Shown in pieces: positions 1 to 11,631 of a DNA stretch of 64,000 nt. Origin of the DNA: Lysobacter sp. yr284 (GTDB lineage: Bacteria; Pseudomonadota; Gammaproteobacteria; Xanthomonadales; Xanthomonadaceae). A program made the translations under genes and the position numbers. Under the pieces are notes generated by a model. It did no database searches. It was not told the DNA's origin and saw only the letters and a program-made list of their open reading frames with translations. The DNA is taken from contig NZ_FNPT01000001.1 in assembly GCF_900107375.1 (NCBI RefSeq), positions 682,001 to 746,000 of the forward strand, read 5' to 3'. Each line of letters begins with the position of its first letter. Positions within the stretch are counted from its first letter, which is position 1.

Positions 1-116
1 ACGATGCGTGCCTTGCCGCCTGCCTGCACGAAACGACGCACCCGATCCCGCATGAGCCGGCCTGCAAAACCGGAGGCGACCCGCCGCCGCACCGAACCAA
101 AATCGGGACAAAAGAA

Positions 117-146
117 AAAGCCGGCAATCTTGCGATTGCCGGCTTT
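117..146 (-). terminator. Rho-independent terminator of tRNA-Arg
   Basis: A perfect 13-bp inverted repeat (117-129 and 134-146, four-base loop) lies just downstream of the tRNA-Arg 3' end as read on the minus strand. It is followed by a run that is U-rich in the transcript (A-rich on the plus strand, 109-119). This is the textbook form of an intrinsic terminator. Confidence 0.9.
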
Positions 147-152
147 CCAATT

Positions 153-229
153 TGGCGCGCCCGGAAGGATTCGAACCTCCGACCCCCAAGTTCGTAGCCT
201 GGTGCTCTATCCAGCTGAGCTACGGGCGC
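153..229 (-). tRNA. tRNA-Arg (anticodon ACG)
   Basis: The minus strand folds into a complete 77-nt cloverleaf with an encoded CCA end: acceptor GCGCCCG/CGGGCGC, a D arm GCTC/GAGC, anticodon stem CCAGG/CTTGG around loop CTACGAA, and a T arm with TTCGAAT. The anticodon is therefore ACG, read by tRNA-Arg (A34 is normally deaminated to inosine). The gene has its own promoter and terminator, so it is a separate transcription unit from the tRNA-Ser upstream. Confidence 0.97.
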
Positions 230-240
230 TTAGTTGGAAA

Positions 241-269
241 ATTATGACGAACAAACGGTCTTCCGTCAA
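241..269 (-). promoter_or_regulatory. sigma70 promoter of tRNA-Arg
   Basis: On the minus strand a TTGACG -35 (264-269) and a CATAAT -10 (241-246) are separated by exactly 17 bp. The -10 lies about 12 nt ahead of the mature tRNA 5' end, so the 5' leader would be only a few nucleotides. Confidence 0.85.
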
Positions 270-323
270 CATTTTCCGTGAAACCCTTTCGTCGTTCCGG
301 CCGTGTCGCATGGCCGGATCGGC

Positions 324-350
324 GAAAGAAAAGCCGCCGAAGGCGGCTTC
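324..350 (-). terminator. Rho-independent terminator of tRNA-Ser
   Basis: A GC-rich stem (331-338 with 342-349, three-base loop) is followed on the minus strand by TTTTCTTT. It lies 9 nt past the tRNA-Ser CCA end and before the tRNA-Arg promoter. Confidence 0.88.
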
Positions 351-358
351 GGTACAAC

Positions 359-451
359 TGGCGGAGAGTGAGGGATTCGAACCCTCGATAGAGTTTTTGA
401 CCCTATACTCCCTTAGCAGGGGAGCCCCTTCGGCCACTCGGGCAACTCTCC
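359..451 (-). tRNA. tRNA-Ser (anticodon GCT)
   Basis: The minus strand gives a 93-nt class II tRNA with encoded CCA: acceptor GGAGAGT/ACTCTCC, anticodon stem CTCCC/GGGAG around loop CTGCTAA (anticodon GCU), a long variable arm, and a T arm with TTCGAAT. It decodes AGC/AGU serine codons. The order csrA, tRNA-Ser, tRNA-Arg is the same as in many gammaproteobacteria. Confidence 0.97.
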
Positions 452-477
452 GCATCTATCAAGCGATGCGGGCGGCA

Positions 478-506
478 ATCATAACGGCTCGCCCGATTTA
501 CAGCAA
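478..506 (-). promoter_or_regulatory. sigma70 promoter of tRNA-Ser
   Basis: TTGCTG (501-506) and TATGAT (478-483) on the minus strand are 17 bp apart. The -10 lies 27 nt upstream of the mature tRNA start. Confidence 0.75.
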
Positions 507-551
507 CAGCCGCAACAACATTTGCGGCGATGCTTTCAGGCGAACTGTTCC

Positions 552-755
552 TCAGCCGCCCGTGTGTTTGCCCGAATCGTCCGACGCGTCCTCGCCGCGC
601 TGAATGCGCTGGTAAATCTCCTCGCGATGAACCGCGACATCTTTCGGTGCGGTAATACCGATACGCACCTGGTTGCCCTTGACGCCGAGCACGGTGACCG
701 TCACCGAGTCGCCGATCATCAGGGTTTCGCCGACGCGACGCGTCAGGATCAGCAT
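552..755 (-). CDS. csrA: Carbon storage regulator CsrA (RsmA)
   Basis: This 67-residue protein opens [16 protein letters not shown] and continues through the conserved [15 protein letters not shown] core and [10 protein letters not shown] helix. These are the RNA-binding strands and helix of CsrA/RsmA, a post-transcriptional regulator that binds GGA motifs in mRNA leaders. A strong GAGGAGG ribosome site sits 6 nt upstream of the ATG. The C-terminal tail after residue 55 is variable and polar, as usual. It follows alaS on the same strand with a gap of 144 nt. In Lysobacter and Xanthomonas RsmA influences secondary metabolism and secretion, so it may act on the cluster in this window, but nothing here shows that directly. 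Confidence 0.97.
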   Translation of the reverse strand: MLILTRRVGETLMIGDSVTVTVLGVKGNQVRIGITAPKDVAVHREEIYQRIQRGEDASDDSGKHTGG

Positions 756-899
756 TGAAAACCTCCTCGAGCCGGCACCCGGGGCACCGGCGTTGGCATT
801 CTTTCCGTGCGGAAGAATGCTTCAATTTGTACACAAACGTGAACCATCTTAGCGACCGGTCAAACCTGGTCGCAAGCGATAGCAGTCACTGTTCGCCAT

Positions 900-3533
<2,634 letters not shown>

Positions 3534-3696
3534 GCCTGGGGAGATTCGCCTGGTCGGGAGCGGAGCGCTCGACCGAAGCCATGCCACCACGATGGGGGCA
3601 TCGACTGGAACAGGCAACCCGGGACCCGAAAGCCGCGTAGCCTAGCAGGCCGGAGGCCCTTGTGCGCAAGGCCTGACAGGAAAAGTGCCTGAACGT

Positions 3697-4710
3697 TCAG
3701 TCCGATACGTACGAACGGCTGGCGATGCGAATGGTTTCCATGTCGAACCCCCGCCGCATGAGCAAATCGGCGGCCTTGCGGCGGCGCGCCGGGTCCTGCG
3801 CATAGGCCTCGCCGAAGCGGCGCCGGAGCAGGTTTCGGGCGTTCTCCAGCCAGTCGCCTTCGAAGGCCGCCATGGCCACGGCGATGGCCTCGCCGTCGAG
3901 CCCGTGGGTGCCCAATTCGGCGCGGATGTGGACCGGGCCGTAGCCGTTGTTGGCGCGGCTGCGGACCAGGGTCTCGGCGAAGCGGGCATCGTCCTGCCAA
4001 CCGGCGTCGGCGAGGCGGTCCACCGCCTCCACGACCTGCTCGCGGTCGAGGCCGCGCGAGGTCAGTTTGCGGGTCAGTTCCTTGCGCGAATGCTCGCGCC
4101 GGACCAGCAACCCGAGCGCGCGCTGGGCCGGAGTCTGTTCGCGCGAAGCGCGGCGGCGTTCGCGGCGCGAGGGGCCGCTAGTACTTTGGTCGAACAGGTG
4201 CCCGTCGCCATCGGCAAACGGGTGTTCGAACGTGGATTCGGACGTGGAATGCGCGGGGAACAGGCCGGCCGCGGGATCGGCGGCGTCTTCGGCCGGCGTC
4301 GGCTCGGCGGCCGCTGCCGAGGGGTCGGCCGCGACGCGGCGGTCGTTGGGAGCGCCGCGGTCGCCGGGGCGGCATGGCGCGGCTTCGAACAGGCCTGGGT
4401 GGCCGCGAGCGGCGGCATCGGTTACGGATGGAACCTGGACGTCCGGCCTTGCCGGCGATTCGGCCTGCGGATCGCTGCCGCTGCCGCTGCCGCTGCCGGT
4501 GTCGGTGTCGGTGTCGGTGTCGGAAAACGACGATTCGCGGGACGGCCGATCCGCATCCGCGGACCGGCTCCCGCTTTCGATCGCACGCATGCGCGCGCGC
4601 AGGTCGTTCAGACTCATCGCTCCACGGCCGGGCGAGGGCTCGCCACCCTGCCCGGCCGTGCTGCCGGCGCCACCACCATGGCGCCGTCCGTCATCCCGAT
4701 CGGAACTCAT
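3697..4710 (-). CDS. recX: RecX, modulator of RecA, with a long low-complexity N-terminus
   Basis: RecX binds RecA filaments and limits their activity. The recognisable RecX fold occupies only the last ~160 residues of this 337-residue frame (from about [25 protein letters not shown] to the C-terminal SYVSD), with its three-helix repeats. The first ~175 residues are Asp/Ser/Gly/Pro-rich, with a (DT)n(GS)n stretch encoded by hexanucleotide repeats. Family members are usually 150-170 residues, so either the N-terminus is a genuine disordered extension or a later start is used. The ATG at 4617 ([16 protein letters not shown]) is a plausible alternative with GGAG just upstream. It follows recA by 32 nt and is probably co-transcribed with it. 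Confidence 0.85.
   Translation of the reverse strand: MSSDRDDGRRHGGGAGSTAGQGGEPSPGRGAMSLNDLRARMRAIESGSRSADADRPSRESSFSDTDTDTDTGSGSGSGSDPQAESPARPDVQVPSVTDAAARGHPGLFEAAPCRPGDRGAPNDRRVAADPSAAAAEPTPAEDAADPAAGLFPAHSTSESTFEHPFADGDGHLFDQSTSGPSRRERRRASREQTPAQRALGLLVRREHSRKELTRKLTSRGLDREQVVEAVDRLADAGWQDDARFAETLVRSRANNGYGPVHIRAELGTHGLDGEAIAVAMAAFEGDWLENARNLLRRRFGEAYAQDPARRRKAADLLMRRGFDMETIRIASRSYVSD
4478..4524. repeat. Hexanucleotide simple-sequence repeats inside recX
   Basis: About four tandem GCTGCC units are followed directly by about four GGTGTC/GTCGGT units (plus-strand reading). In recX they encode alternating Gly-Ser and Asp-Thr. Because the unit is six bases, copy-number change would keep the reading frame and alter only the linker length. 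Confidence 0.8.
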
Positions 4711-4742
4711 TGCAAAGACGATTCGCTAAGCGCCGGCGAGGA

Positions 4743-5768
<1,026 letters not shown>

Positions 5769-5804
5769 CGCTGTGTTCCTTGAGTCTGTCGTGGTGGGGA
5801 TACG

Positions 5805-6029
5805 TTAGAGGGCGCGTATCGCAGAGGCTGAGATCGTGGCGCCGAGAGCCAAATTATCCGTCGAAGCGGCCGTGCGCTGCCGGGCGGTTGCCGGCGCCGG
5901 GGTCGGATTTCCCCGCGCCAGCGCAGCGGAAATCGTCTCGTCCAGGGCGCGCAATGCGGCTTCGGCGGCCGGCACCGCGGCGCATTCGCGGGCGAAGCCG
6001 CGGCGGTCGTAGAGGCAGGTGCGGGCCAT
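5805..6029 (-). CDS. Small hypothetical protein between lexA and recA
   Basis: A 74-residue frame (MARTCLYDRRGFARECAAV...) starts 11 nt after the lexA stop on the same strand. Its first ~45 codons have the high GC at third positions typical of this genome; the last part is weaker. No clear ribosome site is visible, and I recognise no domain. Its place is where Pseudomonas carries the SOS cell-division inhibitor sulA, but the sequence shows no SulA signature that I can name. It could be a genuine small SOS gene or chance coding. Confidence 0.4.
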   Translation of the reverse strand: MARTCLYDRRGFARECAAVPAAEAALRALDETISAALARGNPTPAPATARQRTAASTDNLALGATISASAIRAL

Positions 6030-6040
6030 CGCGGCGCGGT

Positions 6041-6703
6041 TCAACGGTTGGGCCGGACCAGCCCGCAATACAGGCCTTCGATGGCGAAGTCCTGGTCGGG
6101 CTGGACCTCGATCGGCGCGTAGTCGGGGTTGCGCGGTAGCAGGCGGATGCGGTCCCTGCCGATCTTGAGCAGCTTGACGGTGATCTCGTCGTCGATGCGG
6201 GCGACCACGATCTGGCCCGAACGCGCATCGCGGGTGCGGTGCACGCCGATCAGGTCGCCGTCGAAGATGCCCTCGTCGCGCATCGAGTCGCCCTTGACCT
6301 TGAGCAGGTAGTCGGGCGACGGGAAGAACATGTTGCGGTCGAGCAGGACGTAATTGTCGGGCTCGATGCCGGCGGCCGAGCCGATCGGCGCGCCGGCGGC
6401 GACCCGGCCGAGCACCGGCAGGCGCAGCGCGTCCTCGTCGAAGGCCTGCGCCGGCGCGGCGACCAGGCCGAGCTCGCGCTGCGCCTGCGGCGGCGGCTGC
6501 AGCACGCGGATGCCGCGCGCGCGGCCGGGCCGGCGTTCGATCGCGCCGGCCGCCTCGAGCGCCTCGAGGTGGTACTGCGCGGCGCGCACGCCCTTGAAAC
6601 CGAAGGCGCGGGCGATCTCCGTCTGCGACGGCGGAAGACCTTCGGCGTCGATCCGTTCCGCGATCAGCGCGAGGATGGCTTGCTGGGTGTCGGTCAGGCT
6701 CAT
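6041..6703 (-). CDS. lexA: LexA repressor
   Basis: This 220-residue SOS repressor and autoprotease has an N-terminal winged helix (MSLTDTQQAILALIAERI to the recognition helix SQTEIARAFGF), the Ala-Gly cleavage site in VAAGAPIG, the catalytic serine in KGDSMRDEGI and the catalytic lysine in DDEITVKLLK. I choose the ATG at 6703, because the operator lies immediately upstream of it and the frame beyond has no ribosome site. It is followed by a small frame and then recA on the same strand. Confidence 0.96.
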   Translation of the reverse strand: MSLTDTQQAILALIAERIDAEGLPPSQTEIARAFGFKGVRAAQYHLEALEAAGAIERRPGRARGIRVLQPPPQAQRELGLVAAPAQAFDEDALRLPVLGRVAAGAPIGSAAGIEPDNYVLLDRNMFFPSPDYLLKVKGDSMRDEGIFDGDLIGVHRTRDARSGQIVVARIDDEITVKLLKIGRDRIRLLPRNPDYAPIEVQPDQDFAIEGLYCGLVRPNR

Positions 6704-6705
6704 GG

Positions 6706-6724
6706 TTAGTAGTATTACTACTAA
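6706..6724. promoter_or_regulatory. LexA operator (SOS box)
   Basis: The minus strand reads TTAGTAGTAATACTACTAA, a perfect 19-bp palindrome apart from its centre, two bases in front of the lexA start codon. It matches the Xanthomonas-type LexA box, which differs from the E. coli CTGT-N8-ACAG box. It implies tight autoregulation of lexA. Confidence 0.93.
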
Positions 6725-6760
6725 CAACCGACCGGGCAAGACCGCTCGTCCGGCAATTGA

Positions 6761-6773
6761 TTGACTCAGTCAA
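6761..6773. promoter_or_regulatory. Palindrome, candidate MarR operator
   Basis: TTGACTCAGTCAA is a perfect 13-bp palindrome 49 bp upstream of the MarR-GNAT gene, in the lexA/MarR divergent gap. MarR proteins commonly bind short palindromes of this kind near their own promoter. The assignment is by position only. Confidence 0.5.
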
Positions 6774-6821
6774 ATAACTCTCGCACGCTGCGGTTCCGCC
6801 CTCGCCCGCCGAACCGCCGCC

Positions 6822-7763
6822 ATGGCCCACCCGATCGAAGCCGCCCAGGTCGACGCCGTCCGCGCCTTCAACCGCTTCTATACCCGCCGGATCGACGTGC
6901 TGCGCGAGGACCTGCTCGACAGTCCGTTCACCCTGACCCAGGCGCGGGTGCTGTTCGAGCTGGCCCAGCGCGAACCGGTGGCGGCGCGCGACATCGGCGA
7001 AACCCTGGGCCTGGACGCGGGTTACCTGAGCCGGATCGTGCAGGGCTTCGTCGACGCCGGGCTGGTCGCCAAGGCGCGCAGCGAACACGATGCGCGCAGC
7101 TTCGCGCTGAGCCTGACCGCGAGCGGTCGCGAGACCTTCGCCGGGCTCGACCGCAGTTCGCACCGGACCACCGCGGCGATGCTGAAGGCCCTGTCCGCGC
7201 TCGACCGCGACCGCCTGCTGCGCGCGATCGCCGAGGCCGAACGCGCGCTGACCCCGCACGCGCTGCCGGCGCCGCAACGGCTGCGCGTGCGCGAGCACGC
7301 GATCGGCGACCTCGGCTGGGCGATCGAGCGCCATGCCCGCCTGTACGCCGACGAGTACGGTTGGAATGCGGACTTCGAGGCGCTGGTGGCGAAGCTGTTC
7401 GCGCAGTTCGCGAGCGCCCGCGATCCGGCGCGCGAACGCTGCTGGATCGCCGAGATCGACGGCGAGCGGGTCGGCTGCGTGTTCGTGGCCGCCAACGCCG
7501 ACGACGCGCGGGTCGCGCAGTTGCGCTGCCTGCTGGTCGACCCGCGCGCGCGCGGGCTGGGCGTGGGCCGGCGGTTGGTCGAGACCTGCATCGGCTTCGC
7601 CCGCGAGGCCGGGTATCCGCGCATGCGCCTGTGGACCAACGACATCCTGACGGCGGCGCGGCGCATCTACGAGGACTTCGGGTTCGTGCTGGTCGAGCAG
7701 GAGCGGCATCGCAGCTTCGGCCACGATCTGGTCGGGCAGGTTTGGGAACTGGAATTGACGTGA
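6822..7763 (+). CDS. MarR-family regulator fused to a GNAT acetyltransferase
   Basis: The 313-residue protein has two parts. Residues 1-150 form a MarR winged helix (TLTQARVLFELA, LGLDAGYLSRIVQGF, AKARSEHDARSFALSLTASG). Residues 155-313 form a GNAT acyltransferase, with the acetyl-CoA-binding VDPRARGLGVGRRLVETCIGFAREAG and LWTNDILTAARRIYEDFGF motifs. MarR-GNAT fusions are a known family whose substrates are mostly unknown. It is divergent from lexA and overlaps no neighbour. A palindrome upstream may mediate autoregulation. The product regulates transcription and probably acetylates a small molecule or amino group in the cytoplasm. Confidence 0.9.
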   Translation: MAHPIEAAQVDAVRAFNRFYTRRIDVLREDLLDSPFTLTQARVLFELAQREPVAARDIGETLGLDAGYLSRIVQGFVDAGLVAKARSEHDARSFALSLTASGRETFAGLDRSSHRTTAAMLKALSALDRDRLLRAIAEAERALTPHALPAPQRLRVREHAIGDLGWAIERHARLYADEYGWNADFEALVAKLFAQFASARDPARERCWIAEIDGERVGCVFVAANADDARVAQLRCLLVDPRARGLGVGRRLVETCIGFAREAGYPRMRLWTNDILTAARRIYEDFGFVLVEQERHRSFGHDLVGQVWELELT

Positions 7764-8053
7764 GCGGCCGCGGATGCGGTGGACGCGCCCGGTAGCAGCG
7801 GCGCAAGCCGCGACGCGGCCGTCGCGATCGTAGATGTACGCCGTGGCCGGCGCGCGCCGGCGCATCGTGCGCCCGGCGCGATCTGTTGTGGCGCGGTCGC
7901 GGCTTGCGCCGCTCCTACAGAGGGATCGCGTGGCGGCGTCGGATCGGGCTGGTACGGTCGCGCCATGCCGAGGATTCGGCGCGATCTGCCGCGACGCGGT
8001 CGCGGCTTGCGCCGCCCCTGCCCAGGATCGCGGCGCCTGCGCCATGGCTCGCT
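7764..8053. repeat. Intergenic stretch with three copies of a REP-like element (family A)
   Basis: No gene is visible here. Copies of a ~29-bp GC-rich element (core GGAGCGGCGCAAGCCGCGAC) lie at about 7791-7819 (forward) and at 7892-7920 and 7995-8020 (reverse). The same element recurs at 8696-8723, 8748-8777, 59261-59290, 62800-62828 and 62870-62898. Facing copies can fold into long hairpins, as REP/BIME elements do. Confidence 0.8.
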
Positions 8054-8578
8054 TCAGGACGCCAGCGTTTCCAGGCCTTGCAGGGCCGCGGCGACGGTCT
8101 GGCGGCGCACGGCTTCGCGGTCGCCGTCGAAGTGGAAGGCTTCGGCGCGCGGGTAGCCGCCGCGGCGTTTCCAGGCGACCCAAACCGTGCCGACCGGCTT
8201 GTCCTCGGTGCCGCCGCCGGGGCCGGCGATGCCGGTGACCGCGACGGCGAGGGTCGCGCCGGTGTTGGCCAGGGCGCCGGAGACCATCTCGATCACGGTC
8301 TCGCGGCTGACCGCGCCGTGCTGTTCGAGCGTCTGCGGGCGCACGCTCAGCAGCGCCTGCTTGGCCTCGTAGCTGTAGGCGACCAGGCCGCATTCGAACC
8401 ACGCCGAGGAGCCGGCGATGTCGGTCAGGGTCTTGGCGATCCAGCCGCCGGTGCAGCTCTCGGCGGTGACCAGCATGTGGTGGTTGCGGCGGGCGGTTTC
8501 GCCGATGCGGGCGGCCAGGGCATCCAGGGCGGCGTCGCTGGCGTCGGCGGGGGCGATGGCGGGGGTGTGGGCGCTCAT
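8054..8578 (-). CDS. pncC: Nicotinamide-nucleotide amidase (CinA C-terminal domain, PncC)
   Basis: The enzyme deamidates nicotinamide mononucleotide to nicotinate mononucleotide in NAD recycling. The 174-residue product is a stand-alone CinA-C domain: AESCTGGWIAKTLTDIAGSS at residues about 40-60, FECGLVAYSYEAK, and AVTGIAGPGGGTEDKPVGTVWVAW. No N-terminal CinA/MoeA-like domain is present. The track-independent start at 8578 (MSAHTP) was chosen over an upstream ATG at 8599; neither has a strong ribosome site. Stand-alone pncC next to recA is a common gammaproteobacterial arrangement. Confidence 0.92.
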   Translation of the reverse strand: MSAHTPAIAPADASDAALDALAARIGETARRNHHMLVTAESCTGGWIAKTLTDIAGSSAWFECGLVAYSYEAKQALLSVRPQTLEQHGAVSRETVIEMVSGALANTGATLAVAVTGIAGPGGGTEDKPVGTVWVAWKRRGGYPRAEAFHFDGDREAVRRQTVAAALQGLETLAS

Positions 8579-8695
8579 GGGCGCCACTATAACGGGCACG
8601 GAGACGCGGGCTTTGCCGGGTCGGACGGTTCGGCGGCGGGTGTCGGGGCGGACGCGACGCTGGCTGCGGCCGGGACTTCGGCGATTGCAGTGGCC

Positions 8696-8777
8696 ACGTC
8701 GCGGCTTGCGCCGCTCCTACAGTCGGATCGCATGCCACGGCCTGGCCCTGTAGCAGCGGCGCGAGCCGCGACCGCGG
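8696..8777. repeat. Inverted pair of family A REP-like elements
   Basis: A reverse copy (8696-8723, ending CTCCTACAG) faces a forward copy (8748-8777), so the pair can form one long hairpin between pncC and the TonB receptor. Both genes are on the minus strand and the hairpin lies downstream of the receptor gene, where it could act in mRNA 3'-end stability or termination. Confidence 0.75.
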
Positions 8778-8868
8778 GACTGCCGTTCGCGACGCGACGA
8801 CGAGGCCCGTACGACGACAACGGCGGCCGCACGCATGTCGCGCGCGGCCGCCGTCGCATCGCCTGGGC

Positions 8869-11391
8869 TCAGTAGCTGACCCGCAAGGTCACGCCGTAGG
8901 TGCGCGGCGCGCCGAGGAAGGCGTTCCACGAGCCGGTCTGCAGCGGCGCGTCGAAGCCGACCTGCTTGTACTCCTCGTCGAACAGGTTCATCGCCCAGGC
9001 CTCGACCATCCAGCGGCGGTTCTTGGCGCCGACGCCGAGACGCGCGTTGACCACGGTGTAGGCGTCCTGGCCCTTTTCCGGGTCGAGGTCGGAACCGGTG
9101 TTGTAGTCGGAGGAATACTTGGCGCCGATGTTGAAGCGGCCGATCAGGTCGGGGCCGAAGTCCCATTGGTAGGTCACCGCGGCCGAGGCCGACCACAGCG
9201 GGGCGAAGCTGGCGCGCGCGCCGGGCAGCTTGGCCAGGTCGGCGTCGGGCAGCAGGTCCTTGCCGTACTTGGTGTCGGCGTACATCACGCCGCCCTGCAG
9301 CATCAGGCCCTTGACGCCGGTCTGCCACAGCACTTCGGTGTCGATGCCCTGCGACCGGACTTCCGGGATCGAGCGCACCACGAAGCTGGTGCCCAGGAAG
9401 CTGTTGAGCTGGAAGTCGCTGTAGGTCTGGTGGAACAAGGTCGCGTTGAGCAGCAGGTTGCCGCCGGCCCAGGTGGTCTTGGCGCCGAGCTCGTAGCTGT
9501 CGACGAACTCGCCCGGGAACGAGGTGTCGTTGACCGGGGTGATGCCGGCGGTGCCCGCCGACAGGCCGTTGGACGACTGCACCCGGTCGAGGTTGAAGCC
9601 GCCGGCCTTGTAGCCGCGCGCGGCCGAGGCGTAGCCCATGACGTGCTCGTTCCAGCGGTACGCGGCCTTGAGCGTGCCCGACCATTCCTTCTCGTCGCGC
9701 TCCTGGTTCGTCACCCGGCCGTTGTGCAGGGTGTTCGCCCACGGCAGGCACATGAAGCCGAGCACCTGCGGCACCAGCGCGTTGATCGCCGCCAGCGGCA
9801 CGCCGCGCGCGGCCAGCGCCTGCCCCACCCGCGCCGGATTGGCCAGGCCCGCGCCGCAGCCGACGCCGCCGTTGGGATTGCTGTAGACCGAGTCGAGCTC
9901 CTTGTTCTCCTTGGTGTAACGCAGGCCCAGGGTCAGGTCGAGCTTGTCGGTGGCGTGCCAGGTGTTGTTGGTGAACAGCGCCACGCTGGTGCTGTTCTGT
10001 TTGTAGCGGTCGAGCGCGCCGAGGCCGGCGAAGGCGCTGCCGAACGGACGCCCGGACGCCTGCGACAGGAACGTCGCGGCGTTGGCGGTGTTGACCACGC
10101 CGGCCGGGAAACGCGCGGCGATCTGGCTCAGCACCGCGGTCGCCAGGTACGGCTCGTAGGCCGCGCCGAGGCTGTAGGAATCGTTGCGCTTGAGGTCTTC
10201 GTCGGCATAGAACATGCCGAACATCCAGTCGAGCTTGTCGGTGGAGCCGGTCAGGCGCAGTTCCTGGCTGAACTGCTTGAAGCCGGTGAACGACTCGTCC
10301 GGATCGGCATTGCGATAGATCATGTCGGCGGTGGAGAAATCGAAGTCCAGGCCGTTGATCGCCTGCCAGTCGCGCGCGGCGGTGATCGAGGTCAGGGTGG
10401 CGCCGCCGAACCACGGGGTGATCCAGTTGATCTCGGCCGAGACGCCCTTGTCCTTGATGTCCTGGGTGGTCGGCCGGTTGCTCCAGGCGCGGCGCGCGAA
10501 CGGATCGGCCACCGGCGCCACGCCGGTGCCGCCGGCGAGCGCGTTGACGATCGCCGCGGTCGGGCCGCGCACCGTGGTCAGGCCAACGCAGCAGTTCTCT
10601 TCGCGGCTGCTGAAGTCGGCGATCAGGTTGATGTCGAGGTTTTCGGTCGGCTCGAACAGCAGCTGGCCGCGCAGGGTGTGGAAGTTCTGGTCGCCGTCCT
10701 CGCGCTCGGCGCGCGGGCCGCGGCCGACTTCGACGTCGGTGAAGCCGTCGCGCTTGCGCTTGGCGCCGTAGATGCGGAACGCGGCGTGCTCGCCGAGCGC
10801 GGTGTTGAACGAGCCGGCCGCGCCGACCGCGCCGTAGTCGCCGATGGTCAGCTCGCCCTCGACCTTGGTGTTGTAGTCCGGCCGGCGGGTGATGACGTTG
10901 ATGACGCCGGCCGAAGTGTTCTTGCCGAACACCGTGCCCTGCGGGCCCTTGAGCACTTCGATCCGCTCGATCTCGCCGAGGTCGCCGAAGCCCACGCCGT
11001 TGCGCGGGCGGTAGACGCCGTCGACGACCACGCCGACCGAGGATTCCAGGCCGGCGTTGTCGCCGACCGTGCCGATGCCGCGGATGCGCGCCACCGTCTG
11101 CACTTCGCTCTGGGTGCTGCTGACGGTCAGGCCGGGCACCAGCAGCTGCACGTCCTTGATGTCGCGCACGCCGGTGTCCTGCAACAGCTGCTCGGGCAAG
11201 GCGGTGATCGAGATCGGCACGTCCTGCATCGCCTCCTCGCGTTTTTGCGCGGTGACGGTGAGGCCGGCCAGGGTCTTGGCCTCGTCCTCCTGCGCCGGCG
11301 CGGACTGCTGCGCGTGCGCGGCGGCGGACGCGGCCAGGCTCAGGGCGACGGCAAACGACAAGGTCTTGCGACCCGGCGAGCGAGCGATCAT
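8869..11391 (-). CDS. TonB-dependent outer-membrane receptor flanking the tetramate cluster
   Basis: The 840-residue precursor starts with a signal peptide (MIARSPGRKTLSFAVALSLAASAAAHAQ), followed by a TonB-box-like LAGLTVTAQKREE, a plug domain (DVPISITALPEQLLQDTG...RIEVLKGPQGTVFGKNTSAGVINVITRRP) and a 22-strand barrel. It ends in the canonical aromatic C-terminus (RTYGVTLRVSY) recognised by the BAM machinery. A GAGGGG ribosome site supports the ATG at 11391; the longer frame upstream lacks a signal peptide. Such receptors import siderophores, vitamins or carbohydrates, energised by TonB-ExbBD. Next to a tetramate cluster (tetramic acids chelate iron) it could take up the product or its metal complex, but that is inference. 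Two tandem dyads lie about 240-280 bp upstream. Confidence 0.92.
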   Translation of the reverse strand: MIARSPGRKTLSFAVALSLAASAAAHAQQSAPAQEDEAKTLAGLTVTAQKREEAMQDVPISITALPEQLLQDTGVRDIKDVQLLVPGLTVSSTQSEVQTVARIRGIGTVGDNAGLESSVGVVVDGVYRPRNGVGFGDLGEIERIEVLKGPQGTVFGKNTSAGVINVITRRPDYNTKVEGELTIGDYGAVGAAGSFNTALGEHAAFRIYGAKRKRDGFTDVEVGRGPRAEREDGDQNFHTLRGQLLFEPTENLDINLIADFSSREENCCVGLTTVRGPTAAIVNALAGGTGVAPVADPFARRAWSNRPTTQDIKDKGVSAEINWITPWFGGATLTSITAARDWQAINGLDFDFSTADMIYRNADPDESFTGFKQFSQELRLTGSTDKLDWMFGMFYADEDLKRNDSYSLGAAYEPYLATAVLSQIAARFPAGVVNTANAATFLSQASGRPFGSAFAGLGALDRYKQNSTSVALFTNNTWHATDKLDLTLGLRYTKENKELDSVYSNPNGGVGCGAGLANPARVGQALAARGVPLAAINALVPQVLGFMCLPWANTLHNGRVTNQERDEKEWSGTLKAAYRWNEHVMGYASAARGYKAGGFNLDRVQSSNGLSAGTAGITPVNDTSFPGEFVDSYELGAKTTWAGGNLLLNATLFHQTYSDFQLNSFLGTSFVVRSIPEVRSQGIDTEVLWQTGVKGLMLQGGVMYADTKYGKDLLPDADLAKLPGARASFAPLWSASAAVTYQWDFGPDLIGRFNIGAKYSSDYNTGSDLDPEKGQDAYTVVNARLGVGAKNRRWMVEAWAMNLFDEEYKQVGFDAPLQTGSWNAFLGAPRTYGVTLRVSY

Positions 11392-11631
11392 CAGGCATTC
11401 CCCTCTTGTGACGACGTTTCCTACGAAAAACGCTGGATTCCAACGCTGGACTTCGATGTCTCGCGATATCGGCGCGCACTGCCGCGCGCGGCGCCGCGCG
11501 GTCCCCGGCGCGGTGCGTCCTCGACGTATACGCGATCGGCGGGGGAAGTCGGCCGGGCTACGCGGGAAGCAGGATGGGCGGAAAATTAGCACGCCGCGCG
11601 CAGTCGTCATGCGGCGTCGCAGCACCGTTGT

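Noticed and set aside
5769-5804. Separate LexA box in front of recA
   Set aside because: No palindrome resembling the lexA operator is present in the short leader.
5805-8738. A 977-codon minus-strand frame running through lexA, MarR-GNAT and pncC
   Set aside because: It overlaps three clear genes in other frames. Only its last 74 codons, between lexA and recA, are kept as a tentative small gene.
8717-11479. A 920-codon frame overlapping the TonB receptor gene on the same strand
   Set aside because: Frame-shifted shadow rich in Arg/Ala/Gly; the receptor frame has signal peptide, plug and barrel.
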